Origin: Actinomycetospora corticicola | GTDB lineage: Bacteria > Actinomycetota > Actinomycetes > Mycobacteriales > Pseudonocardiaceae | Direction: 5' to 3' | Assembly (NCBI RefSeq): GCF_013409505.1 | Contig: NZ_JACCBN010000001.1 | Coordinates: 2,852,001 to 2,916,000, forward strand | DNA: 64,000 nucleotides | Shown: in pieces, positions 16,696-25,580 of the stretch | Layout: each line of letters starts with the position of its first letter | Numbering within the stretch: position 1 is the first letter of the stretch | Made by a program: the position numbers and the translations under genes | Notes under the pieces: model-generated | The model's database searches: none | What the model was told of the DNA's origin: nothing | Seen by the model: the letters and a program-made list of their open reading frames with translations, nothing else

Positions 16696-18611
16696 CGGAC
16701 CTCGTCCTCGCGCTCGATGTTCGTGACGACCTCGTCCGCGCCCCCGGCCTCGGGGTCGTCGAACAGGGGCCGGATGTCCCGCGCGGCCATGATCTGGTCG
16801 TTGCCGGTGCCGGCGGCGACCATCGGCCACACCTGGGCGTCCGCCCCGACGGTGAAGTCGATGACGACGGGACGGTCGTTGATCGCCATGGCCTGCTCGA
16901 TCACGCGGTCGACGTCGTCCTTCGACTCGCAGCGCAGGCCCTCGCAGCCCAGCGCCTCGGCGAGCATCACGAAGTCGGGCACGCGGTGCTTGTGCGTGCC
17001 GAGCTCGGTGTTCGAGTAGCGCTCCCCGTAGAACAGGGTCTGCCACTGACGCACCATGCCGAGGTTGCCGTTGTTGATGACGGCGACCTTGATCGGGATG
17101 CCCTCAATCGCGCAGGTGGCGAGTTCCTGGTTGGTCATCTGGAAGCAGCCGTCGCCGTCGATGCACCAGACGGTCGTGTCGGGCATGCCGACCTTCGCGC
17201 CCATCGCGGCGGGCACGCCGTAGCCCATCGTCCCGGCGCCGCCGGAGTTGAGCCACGTCCGCGGGTGCTCGTAGCCGATGAACTGCGCGGCCCACATCTG
17301 GTGCTGGCCGACGCCCGCGGAGTAGATGGCCTCGGGGCCGGCGATCTTCCCGATGCGCTCGATGACGTACTCGGGCGACAGGGTGCCGTCGGCCGGCTCG
17401 TCGTAGCCGAGCGGGAAGGTCTCGCGCCAGGAGTTGAGCTGGTTCCACCACGACGTCAGGTCGGGGCGCTCGGCCCCGTCCTGCGAGCGGGTGCGCAGGG
17501 CCGCGGTGAGCTCGCCGATGACCTCGCGGGCGTCGCCGACGATCGGCACGTCCGCGACCCGGTTCTTGCCGATCTCGGCGGGGTCGATGTCGGCGTGCAC
17601 GATCTTCGCACCCTGCGCGAACGTCGACAGATCGCCGGTGACGCGGTCGTCGAACCGGGCGCCGAGCGCGACGAGCAGGTCGGAGCGCTGCATGGCCGCG
17701 ACCGCCGCGACGGTGCCGTGCATGCCGGGCATGCCGAGGTTCTGCGGGTGCGAGTCGGGGAACACGCCGCGCGCCATCAGGGTGGTGACGACGGGGGCCC
17801 CGGTCTCGCGGGCGAGGTCCATCAGCTCGGCGGCGGCCTCGGCCTTGATCACGCCGCCGCCCACGTAGAGGACGGGACGCTCGGCCTCGGCGATCAGCCG
17901 GGCGGCCTCGCGGATCTGCTTGCCGTGCGGCTTCGTGGTCGGGCGGTAGCCGGGCAGCGCCATCTCGACCGGCCACGAGAACGTGGTCTGCGCCTGCAGC
18001 ACGTCCTTGGGCAGGTCGACGAGCACGGGGCCGGGACGGCCGGTCGAGGCGATGTGGAACGCCTCGGTGATCGCCCGGGGAATGTCCGCCGGGTCGGTCA
18101 CGAGCATGTTGTGCTTCGTGATCGGCAGCGTGATGCCGCAGATGTCGGCTTCCTGGAACGCGTCCGTGCCGATCATCTTGCGCCCGACCTGCCCCGTGAT
18201 GGCGACGATCGGCACCGAGTCGAGCATCGCGTCCGCGAGCGGGGTCACCAGGTTGGTGGCGCCCGGACCCGACGTCGCGATGCAGACCCCGACCCGCCCG
18301 GTGGCCTGGGCGTAACCGGTCGCGGCGTGGCCCGCGCCCTGCTCGTGGCGCACGAGGATGTGCCGCACGAGCGTCGAGTCGTAGAGCGGGTCGTACGCCG
18401 GGAGGATGGCGCCGCCGGGAATGCCGAAGACGACGTCGCAGCCCACGGCCTCGAGCGATCGCACGAGGGACTGCGCCCCGGTGGCCGGGGTGGGGTCGAC
18501 GCGGGCAGGACGAGCCGCCGGGCGGGACGACGGCGACGCCTGGGCGGCCGTGTCCTGCTGCTCGCTCGGCGCGCCGGTGCGCGGCGCCGGGCGCGGTCTG
18601 GCTGTGGTCAT
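16692..18611 (-). CDS. ilvB: Acetolactate synthase large (catalytic) subunit
   Basis: 639 residues. This thiamine diphosphate/FAD enzyme joins two pyruvates, or pyruvate and 2-oxobutyrate, in the first common step of branched-chain amino-acid synthesis. The catalytic Glu lies in [16 protein letters not shown], and the cofactor motif is [15 protein letters not shown] to [13 protein letters not shown]. The first 40 residues are a Pro/Ala/Arg-rich extension seen in many actinobacteria. The ATG at 18611 has AGAGGC nine bases upstream. A leader peptide and terminator upstream show control by attenuation. Confidence 0.96.
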   Translation of the reverse strand: MTTARPRPAPRTGAPSEQQDTAAQASPSSRPAARPARVDPTPATGAQSLVRSLEAVGCDVVFGIPGGAILPAYDPLYDSTLVRHILVRHEQGAGHAATGYAQATGRVGVCIATSGPGATNLVTPLADAMLDSVPIVAITGQVGRKMIGTDAFQEADICGITLPITKHNMLVTDPADIPRAITEAFHIASTGRPGPVLVDLPKDVLQAQTTFSWPVEMALPGYRPTTKPHGKQIREAARLIAEAERPVLYVGGGVIKAEAAAELMDLARETGAPVVTTLMARGVFPDSHPQNLGMPGMHGTVAAVAAMQRSDLLVALGARFDDRVTGDLSTFAQGAKIVHADIDPAEIGKNRVADVPIVGDAREVIGELTAALRTRSQDGAERPDLTSWWNQLNSWRETFPLGYDEPADGTLSPEYVIERIGKIAGPEAIYSAGVGQHQMWAAQFIGYEHPRTWLNSGGAGTMGYGVPAAMGAKVGMPDTTVWCIDGDGCFQMTNQELATCAIEGIPIKVAVINNGNLGMVRQWQTLFYGERYSNTELGTHKHRVPDFVMLAEALGCEGLRCESKDDVDRVIEQAMAINDRPVVIDFTVGADAQVWPMVAAGTGNDQIMAARDIRPLFDDPEAGGADEVVTNIEREDEVR

Positions 18612-18652
18612 CGGTGATCAGCCTCTGTGGAAGTCAGGCGGGCCAGGACACG

Positions 18653-18684
18653 AAAAAGCCCTCGCCGCCGGTGGCGGAGAGGGC
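18653..18684 (-). terminator. Attenuator terminator upstream of ilvB
   Basis: On the minus strand, a GC-rich stem (GCCCTCTCCGCC pairing with GGCGGCGAGGGC, one mismatch, 3-nt loop; 18658-18684) is followed by five T residues (18653-18657). It ends 42 bases before the ilvB start, so it can stop transcription before the operon. Together with the leader peptide 41 bases upstream it makes a classical attenuator. Confidence 0.85.
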
Positions 18685-18724
18685 AGGCGCGTCAGGTTCT
18701 TTCAGGCGGCGAGCACGATGCTCG

Positions 18725-18766
18725 TCAGACGCTGACGCGCCCGGCGAGTACGAGAATTCGCTGCAT
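18725..18766 (-). CDS. ilvB leader peptide (attenuation)
   Basis: A 13-codon reading frame on the minus strand reads [13 protein letters not shown] and stop. Six of its 13 residues are Ile, Leu or Val, the end products of the pathway. It closely resembles the ILVL..RV peptides known before ilvB in Streptomyces. Stalling at these codons when branched-chain aminoacyl-tRNAs are short would change folding of the following RNA (a GAGCA/TGCTC hairpin lies right after the stop) and prevent the terminator at 18653-18684. Confidence 0.85.
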   Translation of the reverse strand: MQRILVLAGRVSV

Positions 18767-18872
18767 GGGGCAGACGTTAGCACGCGCCCCGGACCCTCCG
18801 GGACCATCACCCGCGTCACACCCGGATGCGGCCGACCCGGCCCGGGATGCCCGACGCTGGCACCATCACGGG

Positions 18873-19553
18873 GTGGCCGACGAGCAGCAGACTCCCACCG
18901 GGACGGCGACCGCCGGACGCCCCGCGCCCGCGGTCTTCCGGGCCGTGCCGACCGTCGCGCTCGTGGCCGTCGCCTTCCTCGCCCTGTGTCTCTCCCCGAT
19001 CGCCTTCCAGGGCGGGCCCTGGTTCCTGCTGTTCCTGGGCCCGCTCGCCGTCGGCGCGTGGGTCGTGCGGTCGCGGACGCGGGCCGACGAGGAGGGCCTC
19101 CACGTGCGTCGGGTCCTCGGGACGCGGTCGGTGGCGTGGTCGGAGCTCTCCATGCTGCGCCTGCCGCAGAAGGGCTGGGTCCGCGCCGTGCCCACCGACG
19201 GCGCCGAACTCGAGCTGCGCGGCGTCCGCATCCGCGACCTCGGGCGGATCTCCGAGGCCTCCGGGAACCGGATCACCGCCCCGACGCCCGCCGAGGCGGA
19301 GGCCGCCGCGGAGCACGCGCGCGAGCTCGAGGCGGCCCGCATGCGCGTGGCGAAGCTCCGGGAGCTCCAGAACGCCGAGCCCGCCGACGACGAGACCGCC
19401 GAGCAGCCCGACGACGAGCCCGCGACGCACGCCGCGACCACGGACACGGCCACACGGGACGCCGCCACCACGGACACCGCGACCACGGACACGACCGCAC
19501 AGGACGCCGCCGACGCCCCGCACGACGACGGGTCCTCCCGCCGGGACGCCTGA
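18873..19553 (+). CDS. PH domain-containing membrane protein (Cfp-6 type)
   Basis: 226 residues. Two membrane helices (about 24-62) are followed by a bacterial PH-like domain ([34 protein letters not shown]..., about 63-135) and then a long Ala/Glu/Thr/Asp-rich tail with TATTDT-type repeats. By position (divergent from ilvB) and domain it corresponds to M. tuberculosis Rv3004 (low-molecular-weight antigen Cfp6). The function of this family is not known. The GTG start has no ribosome binding site and may be leaderless. Confidence 0.8.
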   Translation: MADEQQTPTGTATAGRPAPAVFRAVPTVALVAVAFLALCLSPIAFQGGPWFLLFLGPLAVGAWVVRSRTRADEEGLHVRRVLGTRSVAWSELSMLRLPQKGWVRAVPTDGAELELRGVRIRDLGRISEASGNRITAPTPAEAEAAAEHARELEAARMRVAKLRELQNAEPADDETAEQPDDEPATHAATTDTATRDAATTDTATTDTTAQDAADAPHDDGSSRRDA

Positions 19554-19636
19554 GCGCCCCACCCGCACCGACCCGGCGTCTCCGGAAGTGCGGCGTAGCC
19601 TCCGATCGGTACCGCACCCGTTCCAGGAGGACCCCC

Positions 19637-21478
19637 GTGCCGCCGCTCCGTTCCCGCGTCACCACCCAGGGCCGCAACGCCGCCGGCGCCCGCGCCCTGT
19701 GGCGGGCCACCGGCATGACCGACGACGACTTCGGCAAGCCGTTGATCGCGATCGCGAACTCGTACACGCAGTTCGTGCCGGGGCACGTGCACCTCAAGGA
19801 GATGGGCGAGCTCGTCGCGGGCGCGGTGCGTGAGGCGGGTGGGGTCGCGCGCGAGTTCCACACCATCGCGGTCGACGACGGCATCGCGATGGGCCACGGC
19901 GGGATGCTGCACTCGCTGCCGAGCCGTGAGGTCATCGCGGACGCGGTCGAGCACATGGTCCAGGGGCACGCGGTCGACGCGCTGGTCTGCATCTCGAACT
20001 GCGACAAGATCACGCCGGGCATGCTCAACGCGGCGATGCGGCTGAACATCCCGACCGTCTTCGTCTCCGGCGGCCCCATGGAGGCCGGCAAGGCGGTCGT
20101 CGTGGGCGGCGTCGCGCAGGCCCCGACCGACCTCATCACGGCGATCTCGGCCAGCGCGAGCAGCGAGGTCACCGACGACGGCCTCACCGAGGTCGAGCGG
20201 TCCGCCTGCCCCACCTGCGGTTCCTGCTCGGGCATGTTCACCGCGAACTCGATGAACTGCCTCACCGAGGCCCTGGGCCTCTCCCTGCCGGGCAACGGCT
20301 CCACGCTCGCCACCCACGCCGCCCGCCGGGACCTCTTCCTGACGGCGGGTCGCACGGTCGTCGAGCTCGCCCGCCGGTTCTACGAGCAGGACGACGAGTC
20401 GGCGCTGCCGCGCGCGATCGCGAACAAGCACGCCTTCGAGAACGCGATGGCGCTCGACGTCGCGATGGGCGGCTCGACGAACACGGTGCTGCACATCCTC
20501 GCCGCCGCCCACGAGGCCGGCCTGGACTTCACCCTCGCCGACATCGACGCGGTCAGCCGCCGGGTGCCGTGCGTGTCGAAGGTGGCGCCGAACTCGAACT
20601 TCCACATGGAGGACGTGCACCGCGCCGGCGGCATCCCCGCGATCCTCGGCGAACTCGACCGCGGCGGCCTGCTGCACCGCGACGTGCACACCGTCCACGC
20701 GGATTCGCTGGACGCCTGGCTCGGGCGCTGGGACATCCGCGGCGCGAACCCGTCCGACGAGGCCGTCGAGCTCTTCCACGCCGCGCCGGGCGGGGTGCGC
20801 ACGGTCGAGCCGTTCTCCACCTCCAACCGCTGGTCGTCGCTGGACACCGACGCGAGCGAGGGCTGCATCCACGACGTCGAGCACGCCTTCTCCGCCGATG
20901 GCGGGCTCGCCGTGCTCACCGGCAACCTCTCCACCGACGGCGCGGTGATCAAGAGCGCCGGCCTGCCCGAGAACGGCCGCCACTTCCGGGGCCCGGCCCG
21001 CGTGGTCGACTCCCAGGAGGAGGCCGTCTCGATCATCCTCAACCGCGAGGTGCAGCCGGGCGACGTCGTCGTCGTGCGCTACGAGGGCCCCGCCGGCGGC
21101 CCGGGCATGCAGGAGATGCTGCACCCGACGGCCTTCCTCAAGGGCGCGGGCCTCGGCGCGAAGTGCGCGCTCATCACCGACGGCCGGTTCTCCGGCGGCT
21201 CGTCGGGCATCAGCGTCGGGCACATCTCCCCCGAGGCGGCGCACGGCGGCGTGATCGCGCTCGTCGAGCAGGGCGACGAGATCCTCATCGACGTCGACTC
21301 GCGGCGGATCGAGCTGCTGGTCGACGACGAGGTCCTCGCCGAGCGGCGCGCCAAGATGGAGGCCTCCGAGCGGCCGTGGCAGCCGCGGACCGATCGCGGC
21401 CGCCACCTCACCGCGGCCCTGCGCGCCTACGCGAAGCTCGTGACGTCGGGTGCCACCGGCGCCGTCCGCGACATCTAG
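19637..21478 (+). CDS. ilvD: Dihydroxy-acid dehydratase
   Basis: 613 residues. This Fe-S enzyme dehydrates dihydroxy-isovalerate and its homologue to the 2-oxo acids of valine, leucine and isoleucine synthesis. Cluster and metal ligands are visible in [10 protein letters not shown] and [17 protein letters not shown], with [11 protein letters not shown] near the C-terminus. A much longer open frame reaches back to 18614, but AGGAGG at 19625-19630 places the start at the GTG 19637. The gene is separate from ilvBNC and has its own promoter region after the PH-domain gene. Length fits the E. coli-like (IlvD) subgroup. Confidence 0.95.
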   Translation: MPPLRSRVTTQGRNAAGARALWRATGMTDDDFGKPLIAIANSYTQFVPGHVHLKEMGELVAGAVREAGGVAREFHTIAVDDGIAMGHGGMLHSLPSREVIADAVEHMVQGHAVDALVCISNCDKITPGMLNAAMRLNIPTVFVSGGPMEAGKAVVVGGVAQAPTDLITAISASASSEVTDDGLTEVERSACPTCGSCSGMFTANSMNCLTEALGLSLPGNGSTLATHAARRDLFLTAGRTVVELARRFYEQDDESALPRAIANKHAFENAMALDVAMGGSTNTVLHILAAAHEAGLDFTLADIDAVSRRVPCVSKVAPNSNFHMEDVHRAGGIPAILGELDRGGLLHRDVHTVHADSLDAWLGRWDIRGANPSDEAVELFHAAPGGVRTVEPFSTSNRWSSLDTDASEGCIHDVEHAFSADGGLAVLTGNLSTDGAVIKSAGLPENGRHFRGPARVVDSQEEAVSIILNREVQPGDVVVVRYEGPAGGPGMQEMLHPTAFLKGAGLGAKCALITDGRFSGGSSGISVGHISPEAAHGGVIALVEQGDEILIDVDSRRIELLVDDEVLAERRAKMEASERPWQPRTDRGRHLTAALRAYAKLVTSGATGAVRDI

Positions 21479-21483
21479 CTCTT

Positions 21484-21520
21484 CCTGACGACGGGAGCCG
21501 GTGCGGCTCCCGTCGTCAGG
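21484..21520. terminator. Terminator between ilvD and DoxX-like gene
   Basis: Perfect 17-bp stem CCTGACGACGGGAGCCG (21484-21500) with its complement (21504-21520) and a 3-nt loop GTG, placed 5 bases after ilvD and 10 bases before the stop of the convergent gene. It can serve both directions. Confidence 0.85.
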
Positions 21521-21529
21521 AGCCTGTCG

Positions 21530-22192
21530 TCAGGACCGCAGCGCGAGCAGGACCGTCAGGGCGGAGCCGACCGCGATGAGCGCGGCGACGCCACCGACCG
21601 CGGTCTGGGCCCGGTACCAGGGCCGATCGGCGTCCCCGCTGATGCGACCCGGCCCGGCGAGGACGACGACCGCGGCCAGCGCGACCGCGAACAGCGGCAG
21701 CTCCGCGGGGCCGACCGTGCCGGACGCCCAGGCGGTGGGCACGGTGACGACCAGCGCCACCAGCGCGACCGCGAGCAGCGCCGACCCGGCGAACGAGGCG
21801 AACACGCCGACGGCGACCAGCACCCCGGCGACCAGCTGGACCCAGCCGAGAGCGGTCGAGAGCTCGGCGACGGACCGGAAGCCGTAGCCGCCCAGCAGCG
21901 CCTGGGTGTGCGCGGTCCCGTCGCCGTGGCCGCGCGGGAGGTCGAACAGGGTGCGGGCGCCGCCGAAGAGCGCCGTCACCCCGAGGACGACCCGGGCGAC
22001 CAGCAGCCCGACCTCCGTGCCCCAGGGCCGGACGGCGAGCACGGTCGTCGTCGGGACCGGCTCGTCGATCGTCGAGGCGCCCCGCTCCTCGCGCCACGGG
22101 AAGACGGCGGTGTCGTTGGGCGCCCCCTCGAAGCCGAGGAACGCGAGGTCGCCGCCGCCGCTCTCGACCGGGGTCCGCCGCCAGAGGCTCAC
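21530..22192 (-). CDS. DoxX-like membrane protein
   Basis: 220 residues with four to five hydrophobic segments from about residue 58 onward. The core LVARVVLGVTALFGGARTLFDL ... GWVQLVAGVLVAVGVFA is DoxX/DUF-like. The first 55 residues are polar and probably cytoplasmic. DoxX proteins are small integral membrane proteins linked to redox and quinone biology; the precise role here is not known. It stands alone between two minus-strand genes with a short 63-bp gap on its upstream side. Confidence 0.7.
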   Translation of the reverse strand: MSLWRRTPVESGGGDLAFLGFEGAPNDTAVFPWREERGASTIDEPVPTTTVLAVRPWGTEVGLLVARVVLGVTALFGGARTLFDLPRGHGDGTAHTQALLGGYGFRSVAELSTALGWVQLVAGVLVAVGVFASFAGSALLAVALVALVVTVPTAWASGTVGPAELPLFAVALAAVVVLAGPGRISGDADRPWYRAQTAVGGVAALIAVGSALTVLLALRS

Positions 22193-22255
22193 GACCGAGG
22201 AGCGTAGGCGGCCTCGAACGGGTGACCGCGCCGACGCGCGGGGGACCCGGGTCGG

Positions 22256-23191
22256 TCAGTACTGCCCGACGACCAGGTTCGGCGGGTCCTCCCCCGCGAC
22301 GACCGCCTCGATCTGCGGCACGACGACCCGGTAGGCCCGCTCGAGGTGGCCCGGCACGCTGCCGCCGACGTGCGGGGTGATCAGCAGGTTCGGCGCGGAC
22401 CACAGCGGGTGGTCGGCCGGGAGCGGCTCGGGATCGGTGACGTCGACGGCGGCCCGGAGCCGCCCGGACGTCAGCTCGGCGAGGAGCGCGTCGGTGTCGA
22501 CGACGGGGCCGCGGGCGGCGTTGACCAGGAGCGCGCCGTCGGGCATTGCGGCGAGGAACGCGGCGTCGACCATCCCGCGGGTCGTGTCGGTGAGGGGCAC
22601 GAGCAGGACCGTGACGTCGTGCGAGGGCAGCAGGTCGGGCAGCTCGTCGACCCCGTGCACCCCGTCGCGGGCCCGGGTGCCGACCAGCGTCACCGGGCCG
22701 ACGTCGAAGGGCTCGAGACGACGGCCGGTCTGCTCGGCGAGGTCGCCCGCGCCGACGAGCAGCACGCTCTTGCCCGTCAGGGTGTCGGTGAGGTGCTGGT
22801 CCCAGTGCGCGGCGACCTGGTGCCGCACGAATCCGGGGATCTCGCGCAGCACGGCGAGGATGGCCGCGAGCACCCACTCGGCGGTGACCCCGCCGTGGGC
22901 GCCCTTGCAGTCCGACAGCGCGACCCCGTCCGGGAGCACCCCGACGAACTTCTCCGCCCCCGCCGTCAGGAGCTGGACCAGGCGGACCTGCGGGCAGGCC
23001 TCGAGGAGGTCGCGGGCCGCGTCGGCGCCGAGGAAGCCCGGGACGAACACCTGCGCCTCGGCCGCCTCGGCGGGGAGCCCGTCGACGCCGGCGTCCTCGT
23101 CGTAGCGCACCACCCGGACGCCGTCGAGCCGGGCGAGCTCCCGCTCGCCGACCTCGTCGGGCACCAGCACGGTCACCGTGTCGTCGCTCAT
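22256..23191 (-). CDS. D-2-hydroxyacid dehydrogenase family protein
   Basis: 311 residues of the D-isomer-specific 2-hydroxyacid dehydrogenase fold. The Rossmann motif is LVGAGDLAEQTGRRL; catalytic Arg in NAARGPVVDTDAL, Glu in DVTDPEPLPADHP and His in TPHVGGSVPGH are all present. It probably reduces a 2-oxo acid with NAD(P)H, or the reverse, in the cytoplasm; the substrate is unknown. The ATG at 23191 overlaps no neighbour, and the 70-bp gap to the divergent lipoprotein gene must hold both promoters. Confidence 0.85.
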   Translation of the reverse strand: MSDDTVTVLVPDEVGERELARLDGVRVVRYDEDAGVDGLPAEAAEAQVFVPGFLGADAARDLLEACPQVRLVQLLTAGAEKFVGVLPDGVALSDCKGAHGGVTAEWVLAAILAVLREIPGFVRHQVAAHWDQHLTDTLTGKSVLLVGAGDLAEQTGRRLEPFDVGPVTLVGTRARDGVHGVDELPDLLPSHDVTVLLVPLTDTTRGMVDAAFLAAMPDGALLVNAARGPVVDTDALLAELTSGRLRAAVDVTDPEPLPADHPLWSAPNLLITPHVGGSVPGHLERAYRVVVPQIEAVVAGEDPPNLVVGQY

Positions 23192-23261
23192 CGGGGCGTG
23201 AGGCTAGACCACCGCGCGGGGCTCACGACGGGTTCAGTCGACGCCGCCTACGCTGATCTCG

Positions 23262-24440
23262 ATGTCATCGGGGCGAGCGCAGCGACGGGGTGTGTCCTCG
23301 GGTCGGGTCGCGCACGCCGTCGTGCTCCTCGCCCTCGTGGCGGGCTGCGCCCGGTTCCCCGACGCCTCCGACGAGCCGTGGCGCGACAAGCCCGAGATCG
23401 GCGCCGAGCGCGCACCCCAGCCCCAGTCGCCGCCCCCGTCGGAGCCCCGGGCACCCTCGGCGCCCGGGGGCGGGACCCCGCCGTCGGGGCCGTGCGTGGA
23501 CCCCGACCCGCAGGTGGTCGCGACCTGCCTCGCCCCGGTGTCGGCCGTGGTCACCCTGCCCGGCGGCCAGGCCGCCCTCGTCGCGGAGCGGACCACCGGC
23601 CGCATCCTGCGGGTCGCCCCGCAGACCGCCCCCGAGGTGGTGGCGACGGTGCCCGTGGACGCCGCGGGCGACGGCGGGCTCACCGGGCTCGTCCTGTCCC
23701 CCAGCTACGCCGAGGACCAGCTCCTCTACGCCTACGCGACGACGTCGTCGGGCAACGCCGTCCTGCGCATCGCCGCCGGGGACACCCCGAAGCCGGTGCT
23801 CGCGAACATCCCGCGGGGCGCGACGGACAACCGCGGCACGATCGGGGTCGAGCCGAACGGGACGCTGCTGGTGGCGACCGGTGACGCCGGCACCCCCGAC
23901 CCGGGTCCCACCTCGCTCGCGGGCAAGGTACTGCGGATCGACCCCTTCGGCCGCCCGGCCGCCGGCAACCCGGACCCGGCGTCGCCGATCGTCGGGTCGG
24001 GCCTGCACTCCCCCGGCGACGCCTGCGCCGACCCGACGTCGAACACCACCTGGATCACCGACCGCAGCGGTGCCCGCGACGTGCTCCTCGCCGTCCGGCC
24101 CGGCGCCCCGGTCGGGACGGCGGCCGCCGCGGCCCCCGCGTGGACCTGGCCGGACCGGCCCGGGGTGGCGGGCTGCGCTGCCGGCGGCGGCACGCTGCTG
24201 GTGGCCCTCGGCGACGCCAAGGGCCTGTTCGTGCTCAACCCGACCGCGGAGGGCCGGTTCGTGGGCGCCCCGCAGACCGTCCTGCAGAACACCTACGGCC
24301 GGATCGGCGGCGCCGACCTCGCCTCCGACGGGTTCGTGTGGTTCGGCACCACGAACAAGGACGGCGGGACCCCCGGGGCCACCGACGACCGGGTGGTACG
24401 CATCCGGCCGCCGTCCGGGGGCGGCTCCGGGCCGGAGTAG
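23262..24440 (+). CDS. PQQ-dependent sugar dehydrogenase-like lipoprotein
   Basis: 392 residues. A lipoprotein signal with the lipobox LVAGC (Cys29) is followed by a Pro-rich spacer and a six-bladed beta-propeller of the glucose/sorbosone dehydrogenase family (GLTGLVLSPSYAEDQLLYAYATT, LVATGDAG, GKVLRIDPFGRPAAGNP). It should be anchored outside the membrane. Typical members oxidise sugars with PQQ, but many actinobacterial ones lack shown activity. No PQQ synthesis genes are in view. Divergent from the hydroxyacid dehydrogenase gene. Confidence 0.83.
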   Translation: MSSGRAQRRGVSSGRVAHAVVLLALVAGCARFPDASDEPWRDKPEIGAERAPQPQSPPPSEPRAPSAPGGGTPPSGPCVDPDPQVVATCLAPVSAVVTLPGGQAALVAERTTGRILRVAPQTAPEVVATVPVDAAGDGGLTGLVLSPSYAEDQLLYAYATTSSGNAVLRIAAGDTPKPVLANIPRGATDNRGTIGVEPNGTLLVATGDAGTPDPGPTSLAGKVLRIDPFGRPAAGNPDPASPIVGSGLHSPGDACADPTSNTTWITDRSGARDVLLAVRPGAPVGTAAAAAPAWTWPDRPGVAGCAAGGGTLLVALGDAKGLFVLNPTAEGRFVGAPQTVLQNTYGRIGGADLASDGFVWFGTTNKDGGTPGATDDRVVRIRPPSGGGSGPE

Positions 24441-24453
24441 GTCGGTGCGGCCC

Positions 24454-24487
24454 GGCCGTCAGTCGGGCTTGGCCGTCAGTCGGGCTT
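24454..24487. repeat. 17-bp tandem duplication at a gene end
   Basis: The 17-bp unit GGCCGTCAGTCGGGCTT occurs twice in immediate succession (24454-24470 and 24471-24487). Each copy carries the same TGA stop for the minus-strand gene, so loss of one copy would not change the protein. Confidence 0.85.
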
Positions 24488-24736
24488 GGCCGTCGTGCGG
24501 GTGACGTAGCGTTCGACCACGTCCCGGGCCTCGTAGACCGTGCGGGCGTGCCCCCACCGGTCGCTGTCGAGCGTCGAGTGCGTCCACCCGCCCGGAGGCA
24601 CCCGGGTGCCGAGGGTCAGGTACCCGATCTGCCGGTCCCACAGGATTTCCGACTCGAATCCCCGCGGATCGTCCCAGCGCCACGAGTAGCCGTGGTCCTC
24701 GGTCGATTCCAGGACCTCGATCCCGTCGATCTCCAT
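24476..24736 (-). CDS. Small conserved-looking protein of unknown function
   Basis: 86 residues, rich in aromatic residues (HGYSWRWDDPRGFESEILWDRQIGYLTLGTRVPPGGWTHS), without membrane or signal sequences. The ATG at 24736 has GGAGGAGGAATTC upstream, so the start is firm although the frame is open further. The family is not recognised. It is divergent from another small unknown gene; the 42 bp between them (24737-24778) would have to hold both promoters. Its 3' end carries a tandem 17-bp duplication. Confidence 0.65.
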   Translation of the reverse strand: MEIDGIEVLESTEDHGYSWRWDDPRGFESEILWDRQIGYLTLGTRVPPGGWTHSTLDSDRWGHARTVYEARDVVERYVTRTTAKPD

Positions 24737-24778
24737 GAATTCCTCCTCCTCGCCGAGCCCGAATCGTAGGATCGGTCC

Positions 24779-25036
24779 GTGACCGTCTACGTGTCCCTTC
24801 CGCAGATTCCGCTGACACTGAAGTTCGAGGAGCCGATGGAGGAGGTCGCCACTCATCTGCAGGGGCTCGTCGAGAACGCGAAGGTGCACCGCTACCACCT
24901 CGACAACGGTGCGATGGTGCTGCTCAACTGGGGTGTCATCGAGTCGCTGACCCTCAACGAGGGGCCCCGCACGCTGGAGCTCGACGAGGTCAACCGAGGC
25001 CTGAAGGCCTCGATCGACACCGTCTCCGACGAGTGA
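24779..25036 (+). CDS. Small protein of unknown function
   Basis: 85 residues, soluble, mixed alpha/beta in appearance (MTVYVSLPQIPLTLKFEEPMEEVATHLQGLVENAKVHRYHLDNGAMVLLNW). The start is a GTG with only a weak purine stretch before it. Not recognised. The gene ends three bases before the end of the convergent gas vesicle operon. It pairs divergently with the unknown gene 24476-24736, which may mean a shared role; this is inference from layout. Confidence 0.6.
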   Translation: MTVYVSLPQIPLTLKFEEPMEEVATHLQGLVENAKVHRYHLDNGAMVLLNWGVIESLTLNEGPRTLELDEVNRGLKASIDTVSDE

Positions 25037-25039
25037 GGA

Positions 25040-25342
25040 TCAGCGGTCGCGTGGCAGCAGCGGGCCCAGCGGACCGAGATCGAGATTCAGGTCCGCGGGC
25101 GTGAGCCCGAACTGCTCGGTCAATTCGTCCATGGCGTCCGAGAGCAGCATCAGCGCCGTTCCCAGGTCCTCCTCCTGTTCCTCGGTGAGTTCCGAGTTCT
25201 CCACCCGTCGGATGGCCTGACGCTCCATGAGCTGGCGCAGCAGTTCGATGATCGTGAGCACGAGTTTCATCAGGTCACGGCGCACCGCGTCCTTGTCGAT
25301 CTCGATGCGGTTCTCCCGGGGACCGGTCGGCGGGTCAGCCAT
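25040..25342 (-). CDS. gvpK: Gas vesicle protein GvpK
   Basis: 100 residues with the GvpK signature RIEIDKDAVRRDLMKLVLTIIELLRQLMERQAIRRVENSELTEEQEEDLGTALM. GvpK is an accessory assembly protein of gas vesicles, needed early in assembly in several systems. It is the last gene of the operon; its ATG lies inside the end of the preceding gvpS-like gene (8-bp overlap). Confidence 0.93.
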   Translation of the reverse strand: MADPPTGPRENRIEIDKDAVRRDLMKLVLTIIELLRQLMERQAIRRVENSELTEEQEEDLGTALMLLSDAMDELTEQFGLTPADLNLDLGPLGPLLPRDR

Positions 25343-25580
25343 CGATCACCCGCTGCTCGCCGACGCGCTCGGAGGGCACCGGCAGGGCCGGCCCCGACTC
25401 GGCGGGCGCGATCGAGGTGATCAGCGCCCGCAGCGAGATGCGCACCAGGTCGACGCCGGCCAGCGAGATCGTGATGTCCCCGGTGAGCACCACGCCGCCG
25501 GCGAGGAGGCGGTCGAGGAGGTCGACCAGGGCCACCTCGCGGTCCCCGAACAGCGACGTCGGCCGGTGCTCCACCGTCAT
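25335..25580 (-). CDS. gvpS: GvpA-family minor gas vesicle protein (GvpS type)
   Basis: 81 residues. The GvpA-like core is LVDLLDRLLAGGVVLTGDITISLAGVDLVRISLRALITSI, with a short Pro-rich tail. By order (J, L, S, K) it matches GvpS of the Streptomyces clusters rather than the main shell protein. Such minor GvpA relatives are thought to cap or nucleate the shell. The ATG overlaps the gvpL stop by 4 bases. Confidence 0.85.
   Translation of the reverse strand: MTVEHRPTSLFGDREVALVDLLDRLLAGGVVLTGDITISLAGVDLVRISLRALITSIAPAESGPALPVPSERVGEQRVIDG

Noticed and set aside
18614-19636. N-terminal extension of ilvD suggested by the long open frame
   Set aside because: AGGAGG and the family N-terminus fix the start at 19637; the upstream part is out-of-frame PH-domain gene sequence.
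18866-21406. An 846-codon open frame on the minus strand across ilvD
   Set aside because: Antisense shadow of ilvD and the PH-domain gene; composition is not protein-like.
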